A DNA stretch of 64,000 bases. It comes from Flavobacterium luteolum. GTDB taxonomy: Bacteria > Bacteroidota > Bacteroidia > Flavobacteriales > Flavobacteriaceae. The translations under genes were made by a program, and so were the position numbers. This document shows, in pieces, positions 1 to 10,100 of this stretch; position 1 is the first letter of the stretch; the number at the start of each line of letters is the position of its first letter. The stretch spans positions 1,860,001-1,924,000 of the forward strand of contig NZ_CP114286.1 in assembly GCF_027111275.1 (NCBI RefSeq). Reading direction: 5' to 3'. The notes under the pieces were generated by a model. That model worked only from the letters and a program-made list of their open reading frames with translations, ran no database searches and had not been told where the DNA came from.

Positions 1-1
1 T

Positions 2-292
2 CCAAAAATTGGTGTTTATGTTGTGAAAGCCATTGTAAACGGTGAAACTGTTTTTGGAATGATGAATATTGGTTTCAATCCTACTGTTAATGGCGAAAAA
101 CAAACTATAGAAGTTCACTTGTTTAATTTTGACAAAGATATTTACGATCAAAAAATTGAAGTTTTTTTATTGCATTATATTCGCGAAGAACAAAAATTTG
201 GTTCGATAGATGCCTTAAAAGCACAGCTTAATCAAGATCAAACCGATTCTTTGGCTTTTATAAACTCTACATTAAAAAACCAGACTGCATAG
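2..292 (+). CDS. ribF: RibF C-terminal part, riboflavin kinase domain (5' end outside window)
   Basis: The window opens inside this gene: the frame is open from base 2 and stops at 292, so only the last 96 residues are seen. They match the riboflavin kinase domain of bifunctional RibF (riboflavin to FMN, then FMN to FAD): a GVYVV strand, GMMNIGFNPTVNG, IEVHLFNFDKDIYDQ, and the closing REEQKFGSIDALKAQ helix motif, which are the family signatures. The FAD synthetase (nucleotidyltransferase) half would lie upstream of the window. A GTG at base 23 is internal and is not the start. The protein is cytoplasmic. No terminator is obvious in the 98 nt before the next gene. The identification is secure from the motifs; the N-terminal half is assumed. 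Confidence 0.9.
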   Translation, partial: PKIGVYVVKAIVNGETVFGMMNIGFNPTVNGEKQTIEVHLFNFDKDIYDQKIEVFLLHYIREEQKFGSIDALKAQLNQDQTDSLAFINSTLKNQTA

Positions 293-330
293 TTTTTATT
301 GTTTTTAAATCATCGTAGTTATTTTTTTAG

Positions 331-338
331 TAAATTTG
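331..338 (+). promoter_or_regulatory. Possible -7 promoter element (TAAATTTG)
   Basis: TAAATTTG fits the Bacteroidota -7 consensus TAnnTTTG and lies 52 nt before the start codon at 391. No TTG is seen at the expected -33 position, so this is a weak call. Confidence 0.3.
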
Positions 339-390
339 ATAGAACACTGTTTTTCAAATATTTACTATTAACTTCTAAAAAATAACCACT

Positions 391-828
391 ATGAAATTAC
401 CTAAAGAAATTACCAACGGGTTTTTGATTTTCCTCGGAATTGGCATTTATTTTTTATTGATGAATGTACTAGGTTTAGCAGATTTGTTTTATTTGAGAAC
501 ACTCAACGTTTTCTTTATATTCTATGGCGTTAATAGGACAATGCAGATGAACCTTCATGAAGGAGAAACCAATTTTGTTTCTAATGCTGTTTCTGCAATG
601 GCAACTTCTGTAGTTGGTGTTGCACTAAGCATATTTGGTCTATTGGTTTATAGCTACGCTCGAGGCGGAGATGCTTACGTAAGAACTTTATCTGAAACAT
701 TTATGTTTGGAGGAAATCCATCGGTGCCAACTTATTGTATCTGTCTATTATTTGAAGGAATCGCTTCTTCTGTAATCGTTACTTTAATGATGATGCTGTA
801 TTGGAATAATAAATATGCTGCGGATTGA
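391..828 (+). CDS. Small integral membrane protein, function unknown
   Basis: This 145-residue protein has about four hydrophobic segments (roughly residues 10-30, 33-50, 68-90 and 113-137) joined by short polar loops, so it is an inner-membrane protein. I do not recognise a catalytic motif. The start ATG at 391 is followed directly by a short basic-polar head and the first membrane segment. It sits between ribF and a cupin-like oxygenase gene on the same strand and is followed by a strong hairpin terminator at 895-930, which suggests its transcript ends before the oxygenase gene. A TAAATTTG element upstream may be its promoter. It is probably a conserved hypothetical of Flavobacteriia; the sequence gives no function. 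Confidence 0.75.
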   Translation: MKLPKEITNGFLIFLGIGIYFLLMNVLGLADLFYLRTLNVFFIFYGVNRTMQMNLHEGETNFVSNAVSAMATSVVGVALSIFGLLVYSYARGGDAYVRTLSETFMFGGNPSVPTYCICLLFEGIASSVIVTLMMMLYWNNKYAAD

Positions 829-894
829 TTTTTGGAAATCGATTAGATTAAAAAAATTAGTCTAAAGAGCTCAATAATTTCAACAAAAATTTTT

Positions 895-930
895 AAATTG
901 CTTATAACTCAGACTATAAGCAATTTTTTT
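895..930 (+). terminator. Rho-independent terminator after the small membrane protein
   Basis: A perfect 12-bp stem, 895-906 with 915-926 (AAATTGCTTATA and its complement), with an 8-nt loop, runs into a T tract to 930. It ends only 10 nt before the ATG of the next gene, which leaves no room for a promoter between them. Confidence 0.8.
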
Positions 931-940
931 ATTTAATAAA

Positions 941-1807
941 ATGAAGTTAAAACAAATAGAAAGGGTTAAAAAAATCTCCAAAGAAGATTTTGTTTCCCAT
1001 TATGTAAAAAAACAAATTCCTGTTGTTATTGAACAATTGACCGAAGACTGGCCAGCTTATAACAAATGGAAATTATCTTATATAAAAGAAATCGCAGGAA
1101 ATTCAATCGTTCCTTTATACGACGACAGACCTGTAAACCACGAAGACGGATTTAACGAAGCGCATACCACCATGAAAATGAGTGAGTACATCGACTTATT
1201 AGAAGAAAAACCTACCAATTACCGTATTTTTCTTTATAATCTAATGAAAGAGGTTCCTTCATTAAAAAACGACTTTTTATGGCCCGATATTGGGTTGAAA
1301 TTAGTGAAGCAAATGCCAATGCTGTTTTTTGGAGGAGAAAATTCGAGAGTTTTTATGCATTATGATATTGACTACTCGAACATTCTTCATTTCCATTTTC
1401 ATGGCGAAAAGCAATGCATGATTTTTCCTCCAGATCAGTCTAAATTTATGTATAAAGTTCCTCATGCCTTAATTTCGAGAGAAGATATTGATTTTGATAA
1501 TCCGGATTATGAAAAATTTCCAGCACTCAAAAATGTTGAAGGTTATATCACTAACTTAAAACATGGCGAAATGCTGTACATGCCAGAGGGATATTGGCAT
1601 TATATGAAATATCTAACACCAGGATTTTCAATGAGTCTACGCTCTTTTCCAAAAAACATTGTCAATTTATCTAAAGCTGCATATAATGTTTTTATTATGC
1701 GTCATTTTGATATTATGATGCGAAAAATTCAGGGACAAAAGTGGATTGACTATAAAAACGAAAAAGCTGTTAAAAATACGCATCAAAATTTACAGCGTAC
1801 CCTTTAA
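941..1807 (+). CDS. Cupin-like (JmjC/FIH-type) Fe(II)-dependent oxygenase
   Basis: This 288-residue protein has the features of the cupin-8/JmjC-like family of Fe(II)/2-oxoglutarate oxygenases. The likely iron ligands are visible as H140-x-D142 in FMHYDIDYSN and H220 in MPEGYWHY. HFHFHGEKQCMIFPP is the strand region between them, and the N-terminal IPVVIEQLTEDWPAY segment is typical of the family. There is no signal peptide, so it is cytoplasmic. Members hydroxylate proteins or small molecules; the substrate cannot be read from the sequence. The start codon lies 10 nt behind the terminator of the preceding gene, so transcription must read through it or start inside the spacer. Its own 3' end shares a bidirectional terminator with the convergent surface-protein gene. 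Confidence 0.82.
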   Translation: MKLKQIERVKKISKEDFVSHYVKKQIPVVIEQLTEDWPAYNKWKLSYIKEIAGNSIVPLYDDRPVNHEDGFNEAHTTMKMSEYIDLLEEKPTNYRIFLYNLMKEVPSLKNDFLWPDIGLKLVKQMPMLFFGGENSRVFMHYDIDYSNILHFHFHGEKQCMIFPPDQSKFMYKVPHALISREDIDFDNPDYEKFPALKNVEGYITNLKHGEMLYMPEGYWHYMKYLTPGFSMSLRSFPKNIVNLSKAAYNVFIMRHFDIMMRKIQGQKWIDYKNEKAVKNTHQNLQRTL

Positions 1808-1810
1808 TAA

Positions 1811-1846
1811 AAAAGCGGTTGAGATTTTAAAACCTCAACCGCTTTT
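1811..1846. terminator. Bidirectional terminator
   Basis: A perfect 13-bp stem, 1811-1823 with 1834-1846 (AAAAGCGGTTGAG), is flanked by A/T runs on both sides. It lies between the convergent stop codons at 1807 (+) and 1851 (-) and can serve both genes. Confidence 0.85.
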
Positions 1847-1850
1847 CATT

Positions 1851-4800
1851 TTATCTGAATACTATTTTCCTTGTAACCGTTTTTCCGTTATCTAAAGTCA
1901 TTTTGACGAATAATACTTGAGGTCCCGATTGAAAGTTTGTTATAAGCCATTCTTTGTTTCCAATTTGTTTTTTAAGGTATAATAATGTACCCCCTGCATC
2001 ATAAATAGCAGCTTCTTGAAGATTTTCCTGGTCTGAAATAGATTGCAATCTGATATTTTTATCCTTAACAGAAACAACTATCTGCTGATTCTGATTATCA
2101 AAATCCTCATTACCAAGCGGTTTATCATCCTTATTTGTATATCGTAATACAAAACGATTAAGGAAAGTTCCTGGTGCCGATGTAAAGGTATAGCTCCCCG
2201 TTTTAAGATTGTGAATAGTCTTTGTTACATTGTCTTGCAGGTAAATATCCTGAGTACTTAAATTCCCATCTGTATGATCTATCGACATTGTAAAATTACC
2301 TTCTGGAATTGTCGATTTATATCCTAAAGGTATCGTATCGGAAACAACAAAAGGTACGGCTCTTCCTTGGATAACAAGTTTTTTACCTTCATTTATACTA
2401 TAAAAATCAAGATACGGATTGGCGTTCATTGTCGTTGCATCGTAACTATTATCCCACGAGTTAGTGGCGCCAGTTATATACCCGATAAGTAATTGCTTAA
2501 ACGCTCCTTGTGTATTTGTCAAATTCAACCAGACACGATGTTTTTCTTCATCAGTATCAGCTTTAGATTTAAAAAACTGACTGTTAAAACTAGCAACACG
2601 CATCGAATTGGTATAGACAACGCTCTGACCCGTTAAAGTTTTAGCAAAAAAACCTTGTCCCGAAGCAATATATCCTCCTGGCGGAACTTGATTTCCTGGA
2701 GACGACGCCCCTGTTCCTTCCATTTGTCCTACATCTACCTGTCCTGATAAATTGTAATAGGCAAAATCTGTGCTAGTGTAAGTAAAGGTATTACTGCCTG
2801 GTATCTGAGTAGGAAGGCTATTATGTGTCCAAAAATACAATGTCCCGTACAAACGATCTGCATTGTCATGAATAAATTGATCCGCATAAATCGCTGAAGG
2901 ATATGGATTTCCTAGAAAAACTAATTTTCCAGCTACAGTTGTTGGTCCTGAAATAGTTCCATTATTTGGTACACCAACGAATTCTCCACCAAAAACTTGA
3001 GCATTATTCAAATCATAAGATTGAGGAGCTCTAATACTATAACCATTTCCCTTTACCATTTCTCCTGCTCCATTATCAATTAATATCCATCCAACAGATG
3101 AATCATATCTGTGAAATTTGTCCCACAGCGTATTCGGAGATAAATCATGTAATGTAAATGCTGGATCACGGGTTACTGGAGAAGACCAATAGGTAACATC
3201 ATAACGTCTTACAGGAGTTGTATTTCTTTTATAGGTAATATTTCCAAAATTCGCCACATCTGAAACTTGCACCAAACTTGAATTATTTTCAAAGACAAAA
3301 ACTCCATTACCTAACACATTCACTTCATTGGTTACCGTAATTGTATTGGTGCTTTCCACAATCAAAGAACCATTACTCTGAATCGTTAATCTGCTAGCAA
3401 AAAAACTTCCGTTTGTTCCAGAAATTATCGGATCAATACCTACATCTGGAATATCTATACAATCTGTTGCAATAGGAACTCCTGTAGGTGTCCAGTTAGC
3501 GGGGTTTGCCCAATTGGCATCAACACTTCCATTCCATGCTTTAGTCACAAAAGCATTTATCGTGACGGGTGTTGGTTGTGATTCGCATCCTGATGTATTA
3601 TTTTTTACTTGCACATTATAACCTCCTGAAGATAAACCTGTAAATACTCCTGAAGTATTACTAAAATCTACTCCATCGATACTATAAGTATATCCAGTTC
3701 CTGAAGCTGGAGAAGTTACTGTTATTATCCCTGTATTATTTACACAAGTTGGAAGTTGGGTAACAGAAGCTACGGGTGCAGTTACAACCGGATTTACTGT
3801 TAAAGAAACTGCCTGACTTACTGGGCAGCCATTAGAAGTTGTAATTGTCATGATCCCATTATAAGTTCCTGCTGCGGTATTTGCTGGAACATTTATATTG
3901 ACAATTTCTCCTGATCCCGAACTAAAAGGAAATGGTGTTGTGCCTTGATCGGTTAAAACAACCCAGTCAATTGCATAATTCGTTGGAGATCCTGTTGTCG
4001 AATTATAATTTAATGTAGTAGTCTGCGCCAATGAACTCTGACAAACCGGAGTAAAGACTCCTGATGTGCTTATAGTTGGAAGACTGTTAATTGTTAGTGA
4101 AATTGCTTGTGTCGTTTGACATCCATTTGATGTGAAAATTGTCATTACTCCACTATAAGTTCCAGCTGCTGCATTAGCAGGAACACTAATATTATTTACA
4201 TTTCCTCCCGCAGAATCAAAAGAAAAAGAGGTAGTAGTTTGATCATTTAAAATTGCCCAATCTATTGAATAGCTAATAGGTGAACCAGCTGTGGCAGAAT
4301 ATGGCAAAGATGCTGTTTGCGCTAATGCATTTTGGCAAACTGGAGTTAAATTTCCTGAAGTTGCAATTGTTGGAGACGAATTAACGGTTACTGTAAAATT
4401 ACTTGGTGTCGAAATACATCCATTCGTATTTTTTACCGTTAAAGTTCCTGTATAAGTTCCCGCTGCTGTTCCTGCTGGAACGGCAATACTTATTGGACTA
4501 GCGGTTAAAACGGCATCTGTAACTGCCAAAAAATTATTCGTAGGGCTCGTGTTCCAGACAATGCTGTAAGATGCTGGCGAATTGGCCGGTGCGCTATAGC
4601 TTAAATTAGAGGTCTGAGATGCAGCATTAAAACAAACCGCGCTAGCTGTTCCAAGTATGACTGATGGTAATGAATTTACGGATACTGTAAAATTACTTGG
4701 TGTCGAAGTACATCCATTCGCGTTTTTTACCGTTAAGGTTCCTGTATAAGTTCCCGCTGCTGTTCCCGCTGGAACGGCAATACTTATTGGACTAGCGGTT

Positions 4801-6686
4801 AAAACGGCATCTGTAACTGCCAAAAAATTATTCGTAGGGCTCGTGTTCCAGACAATGCTGTAAGATGCTGGCGAATTGGCGGGAGCGCTATAGCTTAAAT
4901 TAGAGGTCTGAGCTGCAACATTAAAACAAACCGAACTTGCAGTTCCAAGTGTGACTGATGGTAATGAATTTACGGATACTGTAAAATTACTTGGTGTCGA
5001 AGTACATCCATTCGCGTTTTTTACCGTTAAGGTTCCTGTATAAGTTCCCGCTGCTGTTCCCGCTGGAACGGCAATACTTATTGGACTGGCTGTTAAATTT
5101 GCATTTGTAATTGTCCCAAAGTTATTAGGCGGATTTGCACCCCAAGTAATACTATAGGTTGTTGGTGAATTGGCGGGAGCTGTATAAGGCAATGTTACAT
5201 TTTGTAGAGCAGCGCTTGTACAAACTCCAGCTATACTGCCTAATGTAATTGCTGGTAACGGATTTACTGTAACAGTAAAATTATATACTATTGATGTACA
5301 GCCTGCCGCATTTTTCACCGTTAAATTTCCTGTATAAGTACCCTGTGATGTATTGGCAGGTATTGAAATATTGATTGGGCTTGCCGGCAAAGCTGCATTT
5401 GCAACTGGCAAAAAACTATTTGTTGGACTTGCATTCCAAGTTATGCTATAAGTAGAAGGAGAATTGGTAGCGTTACTATACGGCAATGTGGTACTTTGCA
5501 AACTTGTACTCGCACATACTGCAGTTGTCGCATTCAATGTCAATGTTGGTGGTGCGCCAACTACAATATCTACATAATTGTTTGAAGAAAATGAAGAAAC
5601 ACAATCTACAGAAGTTAAAGAATTAACTGTTATTCTACTTGGGCCTAAAAGATTTAGACCAGTAGCAGTGAAATTTCCTGAACCTCCTGGAAACGGAACT
5701 TCCATTGAAGCAGTCAATGTAGCCGATGGACTACTTGTACTGTAGTTTACTGTATATGTCCCCGCAGGCAAACTTGCTGATGTGCCGGTAAGTTGTACCT
5801 GTGAAGTTGTCCCTGTTGTCGTGCAAACATTTGGTGCTGATATTGAGGTAAAACTATACGCTTTACAAGTATAAGTAATGCTAACATAACCTTTTGCACC
5901 ACTTCCTCCGTTATATAAAGTTGGTGACCCTATTAAAGGTAAAGAACTAGCCGCTCCTGAACCTCCTCCTCCATATTCCTGTCCAGGCTTCCCCGCACCA
6001 TTTGCTCCTAAAAGACTAGAATAACCAACCCCTCCTTTTCCTCCTTTTTGCGGGCCAAGATTGGCTGCATCTCCACCATTTCCAGATGAAAGAGCTAAAT
6101 TAAGCAAACTATTATACCCTGTTCCCGAAGCTCCTCCATTTGTCGCTGTAATACTTCCTTTAGCACCTGTAGTGGAAGGCGTTGCAACAGGAGGATTATC
6201 TCCTGTAGTTGGAAGATTGGCAACACCACCAGCTCCTCCTGGCGCGTAAAAAACTCCAGAAAAACCTGTTATAAAAGATGGTCCACCATTGGCTCCATTA
6301 CCTGTTCCTCCCGCACCGGGAGTACCAACAACAACATTTAAAGTTGATGCTGTTATTCCTGTAATATTTCCTAAAGCATAAGCCCCGCCGCCGCCGCCAG
6401 GAGCACCTCTTCCCCATCCTGAGCCCGCAAAAGCGGCTCCCCCTGCACCTCCACCTCCCCAAGCTTCTACAGTAACAACATCCATCCCTGCTGGAAGAGG
6501 AAAAGAAGCATTACTAGAAGGAACTGCATGCACTAAAGTTTGTGCTTTTGAAGAAGTATAAAAAAATGATAAAACCAAAACCATTATGATTTTAAATTTC
6601 CAACTAAATTCTAAGGGTTTTCTAATATAAGTTACTAAAGTTGAAAAGCTGAAGAAACTCAGCACCGTAAGTAAATTTTTTTTCAT
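1851..6686 (-). CDS. Giant secreted surface protein: Gly-rich domain, Ig-like array, shared C-terminal module with T9SS signal
   Basis: This 1611-residue protein is an exported adhesin-like protein. Residues 1-49 form an unusually long leader with two hydrophobic stretches ending at KAQ. Residues about 70-270 are glycine-rich (runs such as WGGGGAGG). Residues about 275-1040 hold roughly eight Ig-like repeats of 90-100 residues, most carrying a pattern like VTVNPLPAITLG..C...YTGTLTVKNANGC; three of them are nearly identical at DNA level. From about residue 1046 it shares a module with the three other giant genes nearby (RYDVTYWSSPV, LGNPYPSAI, GAFKQLLIGY). The last 85 residues resemble the ChiA-like (type C) T9SS sorting signal, ending VTRKIVF. 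It is predicted to be translocated by T9SS and attached to the surface or released. No enzyme motif is seen. An internal start nearer the second hydrophobic stretch is possible. Confidence 0.85.
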   Translation of the reverse strand: MKKNLLTVLSFFSFSTLVTYIRKPLEFSWKFKIIMVLVLSFFYTSSKAQTLVHAVPSSNASFPLPAGMDVVTVEAWGGGGAGGAAFAGSGWGRGAPGGGGGAYALGNITGITASTLNVVVGTPGAGGTGNGANGGPSFITGFSGVFYAPGGAGGVANLPTTGDNPPVATPSTTGAKGSITATNGGASGTGYNSLLNLALSSGNGGDAANLGPQKGGKGGVGYSSLLGANGAGKPGQEYGGGGSGAASSLPLIGSPTLYNGGSGAKGYVSITYTCKAYSFTSISAPNVCTTTGTTSQVQLTGTSASLPAGTYTVNYSTSSPSATLTASMEVPFPGGSGNFTATGLNLLGPSRITVNSLTSVDCVSSFSSNNYVDIVVGAPPTLTLNATTAVCASTSLQSTTLPYSNATNSPSTYSITWNASPTNSFLPVANAALPASPINISIPANTSQGTYTGNLTVKNAAGCTSIVYNFTVTVNPLPAITLGSIAGVCTSAALQNVTLPYTAPANSPTTYSITWGANPPNNFGTITNANLTASPISIAVPAGTAAGTYTGTLTVKNANGCTSTPSNFTVSVNSLPSVTLGTASSVCFNVAAQTSNLSYSAPANSPASYSIVWNTSPTNNFLAVTDAVLTASPISIAVPAGTAAGTYTGTLTVKNANGCTSTPSNFTVSVNSLPSVILGTASAVCFNAASQTSNLSYSAPANSPASYSIVWNTSPTNNFLAVTDAVLTASPISIAVPAGTAAGTYTGTLTVKNTNGCISTPSNFTVTVNSSPTIATSGNLTPVCQNALAQTASLPYSATAGSPISYSIDWAILNDQTTTSFSFDSAGGNVNNISVPANAAAGTYSGVMTIFTSNGCQTTQAISLTINSLPTISTSGVFTPVCQSSLAQTTTLNYNSTTGSPTNYAIDWVVLTDQGTTPFPFSSGSGEIVNINVPANTAAGTYNGIMTITTSNGCPVSQAVSLTVNPVVTAPVASVTQLPTCVNNTGIITVTSPASGTGYTYSIDGVDFSNTSGVFTGLSSGGYNVQVKNNTSGCESQPTPVTINAFVTKAWNGSVDANWANPANWTPTGVPIATDCIDIPDVGIDPIISGTNGSFFASRLTIQSNGSLIVESTNTITVTNEVNVLGNGVFVFENNSSLVQVSDVANFGNITYKRNTTPVRRYDVTYWSSPVTRDPAFTLHDLSPNTLWDKFHRYDSSVGWILIDNGAGEMVKGNGYSIRAPQSYDLNNAQVFGGEFVGVPNNGTISGPTTVAGKLVFLGNPYPSAIYADQFIHDNADRLYGTLYFWTHNSLPTQIPGSNTFTYTSTDFAYYNLSGQVDVGQMEGTGASSPGNQVPPGGYIASGQGFFAKTLTGQSVVYTNSMRVASFNSQFFKSKADTDEEKHRVWLNLTNTQGAFKQLLIGYITGATNSWDNSYDATTMNANPYLDFYSINEGKKLVIQGRAVPFVVSDTIPLGYKSTIPEGNFTMSIDHTDGNLSTQDIYLQDNVTKTIHNLKTGSYTFTSAPGTFLNRFVLRYTNKDDKPLGNEDFDNQNQQIVVSVKDKNIRLQSISDQENLQEAAIYDAGGTLLYLKKQIGNKEWLITNFQSGPQVLFVKMTLDNGKTVTRKIVFR
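4387..5095 (-). repeat. Tandem 294-bp repeats coding for Ig-like domains
   Basis: Units begin at 4387, 4681 and 4975, a period of exactly 294 bp (98 codons). The first two are almost identical over their whole length; the third keeps near-identity for about 120 bp and then diverges. Synonymous positions are conserved too, which points to recent duplication or gene conversion inside the gene. Confidence 0.85.
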
Positions 6687-7126
6687 CTTGTGGCATTTTA
6701 GTAATTGAAAAATAAATTCAAACTCAAAAAAGATTAATTGCGAAATCTGGGAGGCTTAATAGCTTAAAGCATATTTTAGGCTATGCTTTTTATAGAGTCA
6801 CAAATAATAAAGGCTTATAAAATGACCGTTTTAAAGCTTTCGCTTTTTAAGAAAAAAATATATTGGAAAAGGCTTATAAGGAAATAGTATTTAATCGAAT
6901 TAATTTGTATTTAATCGATTAAAACCCTAAACAAGGTACGATTTTATTTACATTAAAATCATCCTTACAATACTAACCTCTTAATTTTAACACGTTTGCG
7001 CCAGAAAATATATAAAATAGGAAAAAACTGTTAATTTTAAACTAAGTAATTCATTAACAATTATATACAAAAAAAATCCTCAGCTTTTTACACAGAGGAT
7101 TTACAATAGATTATTTACTGTTTCTT
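6687..7126. other. 440-bp spacer between two giant surface-protein genes
   Basis: There is no coding sequence. The side next to 6686 must contain the promoter of the gene ending at 1851, but I find no TAnnTTTG motif on the minus strand. Two short direct repeats are visible: TATTTAATCGA (at about 6887 and 6908) and AAGGCTTATAA (at about 6810 and 6870). The part near 7100 holds the terminator of the next gene. Confidence 0.5.
7074..7102 (-). terminator. Terminator of the propeller surface-protein gene
   Basis: An 8-bp stem (7074-7081 with 7095-7102) is followed, on the minus strand, by a run of T residues, 25 nt past the stop codon at 7127. Confidence 0.75.
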
Positions 7127-10100
7127 TTAAAAAACCACTTTTTTAGAAACAGATTTTCCATTTTCAAAAATGACTTTTACTAATAAAACTTGGTGCGAAG
7201 AGAACAAATTTTGAATTGATATTTTTTTACTTTCAAGCTGATTCTTTTTGTATAATTCATTTCCTGAAATATCAAAAATTATAACCTCATTGATCCTTTC
7301 ATCGAACGATTCAATATTTATCATATGATTTTTATTTGATATTAAAATGCTCTTAGAAATGTCTTCAAAAGTTGTATTTCCTAAATTTTTATTGGCATAA
7401 ATTATTGAAAACCGATTGTTAAAAGTTCCTGCTTCAGAATCAAATTGATATGGACTTTCGGAAAGATTATGACATCTATTTAGCGTTCTATCCACTAAAA
7501 AAATACTGATTTCATCAAATAATGGATCTTGGTGGTCAATCTCTAAATTTAAAGTCGTTTTGGTAGTGGTTTTAAATCCCAAATTAATAGAATCATTTTC
7601 TGTCCATGGCATTGCTCTTCCTTGAATTACCAATTTTTTATTCTCTAAAATGCTGTAAAAATCAATTTCTTGACTTGAACTGAGAGATACTGCATCATAA
7701 TAGTCGACAGAGTTGGAAGCTTCTTTGTCATAGCCCAATAAAATTTGTTTTAGGGCATTTTTCCCATTATGGAGATTAAGCCAAAATCGAAATTTCTCGT
7801 TTTTGAGCTCACTTTGAGAACTAGGTCTAAAAAAAGAACTATTATGAGCTTTGATTCTCATATTATTATTAAACTCAATAAAACCTACTGCTTTACTTCG
7901 CACAAAAAAACCTTGCCCAGAAGCTATTGTACCATCTGGAGTTGTAGTATAGTTTTCTGAATTTAAAGAAGAACTTATTCCAACACCACCTAAAAGATTA
8001 TATACTACGCAGTCATCTGCTGAATATTTGCCATTGGAAGGAGGTGTATTATGCGTCCAAAAATAAAGAGCGCCCTGTATTTTCGAAGAATTGTTTTTTA
8101 TAAAAAGATCTGCATTTATAGCGGAAGGATATGGGTTTCCTATCAAATAAAGGCTGTTCACTACTTTAAACTCAGCATCTACTTTACCATTGTTCGGAAT
8201 TCCTTTAAAAGTTCCCTCAAATATTGTACGATCAGTAATTGAATAATTTTGCGGAGCTCTTATACAGTAACCTTGCCCAGGAACCATATCCATGGTTCCA
8301 TTAAAATCTGTTATCCAGTTAGAAATTGGGTCATGCCAGTAGTATTTATCTCCAAGAGTATCTGGTGAAAAATCTTTCATTGTTTGCTTATCAACGGGCG
8401 AAGACCAATAGGTCATATCATAACGGATTACCGGTTTTGTTTTTCTTATTAAATGAATAATTCCTGTATTTACCATATCATCATCTGACTGATATAAACT
8501 TGCTGCATCTTCTAATACTAAAGTTCCAGAACCAGTATATGCAAACTCTACTGCGAGAGTATTTTTTTCTAACAAGGTCACGGTCTTACCTTGATCAATA
8601 TTGCAACCGCAAATAGTAGTACTGGTTAGTTGCGGGAAATTCTCTTTAAAATACACATCTTTTCCTACTGAAGGTGGACCATTTGACCATATATTCCCAT
8701 TCCAAACTGTAGTATTTACACAAAGTTTTAAACGAGCGACTCTATGTTTTGAAATACCTGCAACTGAATTAAAATTACCTCCAATAAACAATTTATAATC
8801 TGCACTAAATTTCATATCAAACAGGGTGTTATTCAAAGGCGCAGTAAAAGAATTATCAAAAACTCCAGAAGGCATCAACCTAATAAGTCTGGAAGATGCT
8901 GTATTACTGTATGTTCCCGAAAAAGATCCTCCAACCAAAATTCGATCATCTGGCTGTACTAAAATTGAACGGACATCTCCTTTACTAAAACCAGTTCCAG
9001 ATTCAAATGCCGTGTCAAGGCTTCCATCACTATTTAACCGAACTATTCTTTTTTCAGGAATACCATTAAAAGTTAAAAATGTTCCTCCAACAATAATCTT
9101 ATTATTTGATTGGAGTGCCAATGCATAAACATATTTATCAAAACCATTTTGAATATTAAAGCTAGAATCAATACTGCCATCAGAATTTAGACGAACTAAA
9201 CCAGAAAAAGACTGTGCATTAAAAGTTTTAAAATGCCCGCCAAGAAGAATCTTTCCATCAGATTGTATCACTATTGCTTCAATAGTTCCATCGGCACCCA
9301 AACCAGTATTAAAACTAGTGTCTTTTGAGCCATCCGGAAGAAGTCTCACAATCCTATTCAAACTTGTACCATTGTATTTTGTGAATGCACCTGCAACAAT
9401 TATTTTTTGGTCATTCTGAATTGCCAACGCATAGACTTGAGAATTAAAGCCGTCTCCGCTATTAAATGAATTATCGATTTCTCCATTAGATAAAATTCTA
9501 ACAATCCTGTTGCTGTTTATATCATTATACTTTGTAAAATTTCCTCCAATAATTGCTTTCCCATCAGTCTGTAAGGATATTGTTTTTACTAAGTTATTTG
9601 CACCAGATCTTCCAGCATTAAAGGACGGATCAAGAGAACCATCTTCTAACAGACAAGTTATTCTTGAAACTGGTACGCCATTGAATTTATTGAAATTACC
9701 GCTAACAATTGTTTTTTGATTTGGAAGTGGTAAAAGACTCAAAACAGAATTATCAAAACCTATTCCCGATGACAAATAACCAATATCGTGTTCGCCTTCG
9801 TTATTAATTTTAGCCAATCTGCCTTGATTTAGTCCATTAAACACATAAAAAGATCCTCCCACAAACCAAGAACCTTCTTCGTCAAATTCTAGACATAAAA
9901 CAGATGCAGAAGCAGGCCCAGAGCCAATATCAAAATTTGATTTTACGGTTCCATCCGAATTTAGAAAAACTAGTCTATTGACATCGTTGCTATTGTATAA
10001 ACCTGTAAAAGATCCTCCTACCATTAAATCTCCGTTTAAATCTATTTTTAAGGTTTGAACTCCTTCTTTACTAAAACCTGATCCTGTCTGAAAACTTTCG

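Noticed and set aside
4387..5095. CRISPR array
   Set aside because: The repeats are 294 bp, in frame, and code for Ig-like domains; there are no short repeats with unique spacers.
8826..9128. Plus-strand frames opposite the propeller repeats
   Set aside because: They repeat with the 52-residue period of the real gene, so they are shadows of that gene's codon pattern.
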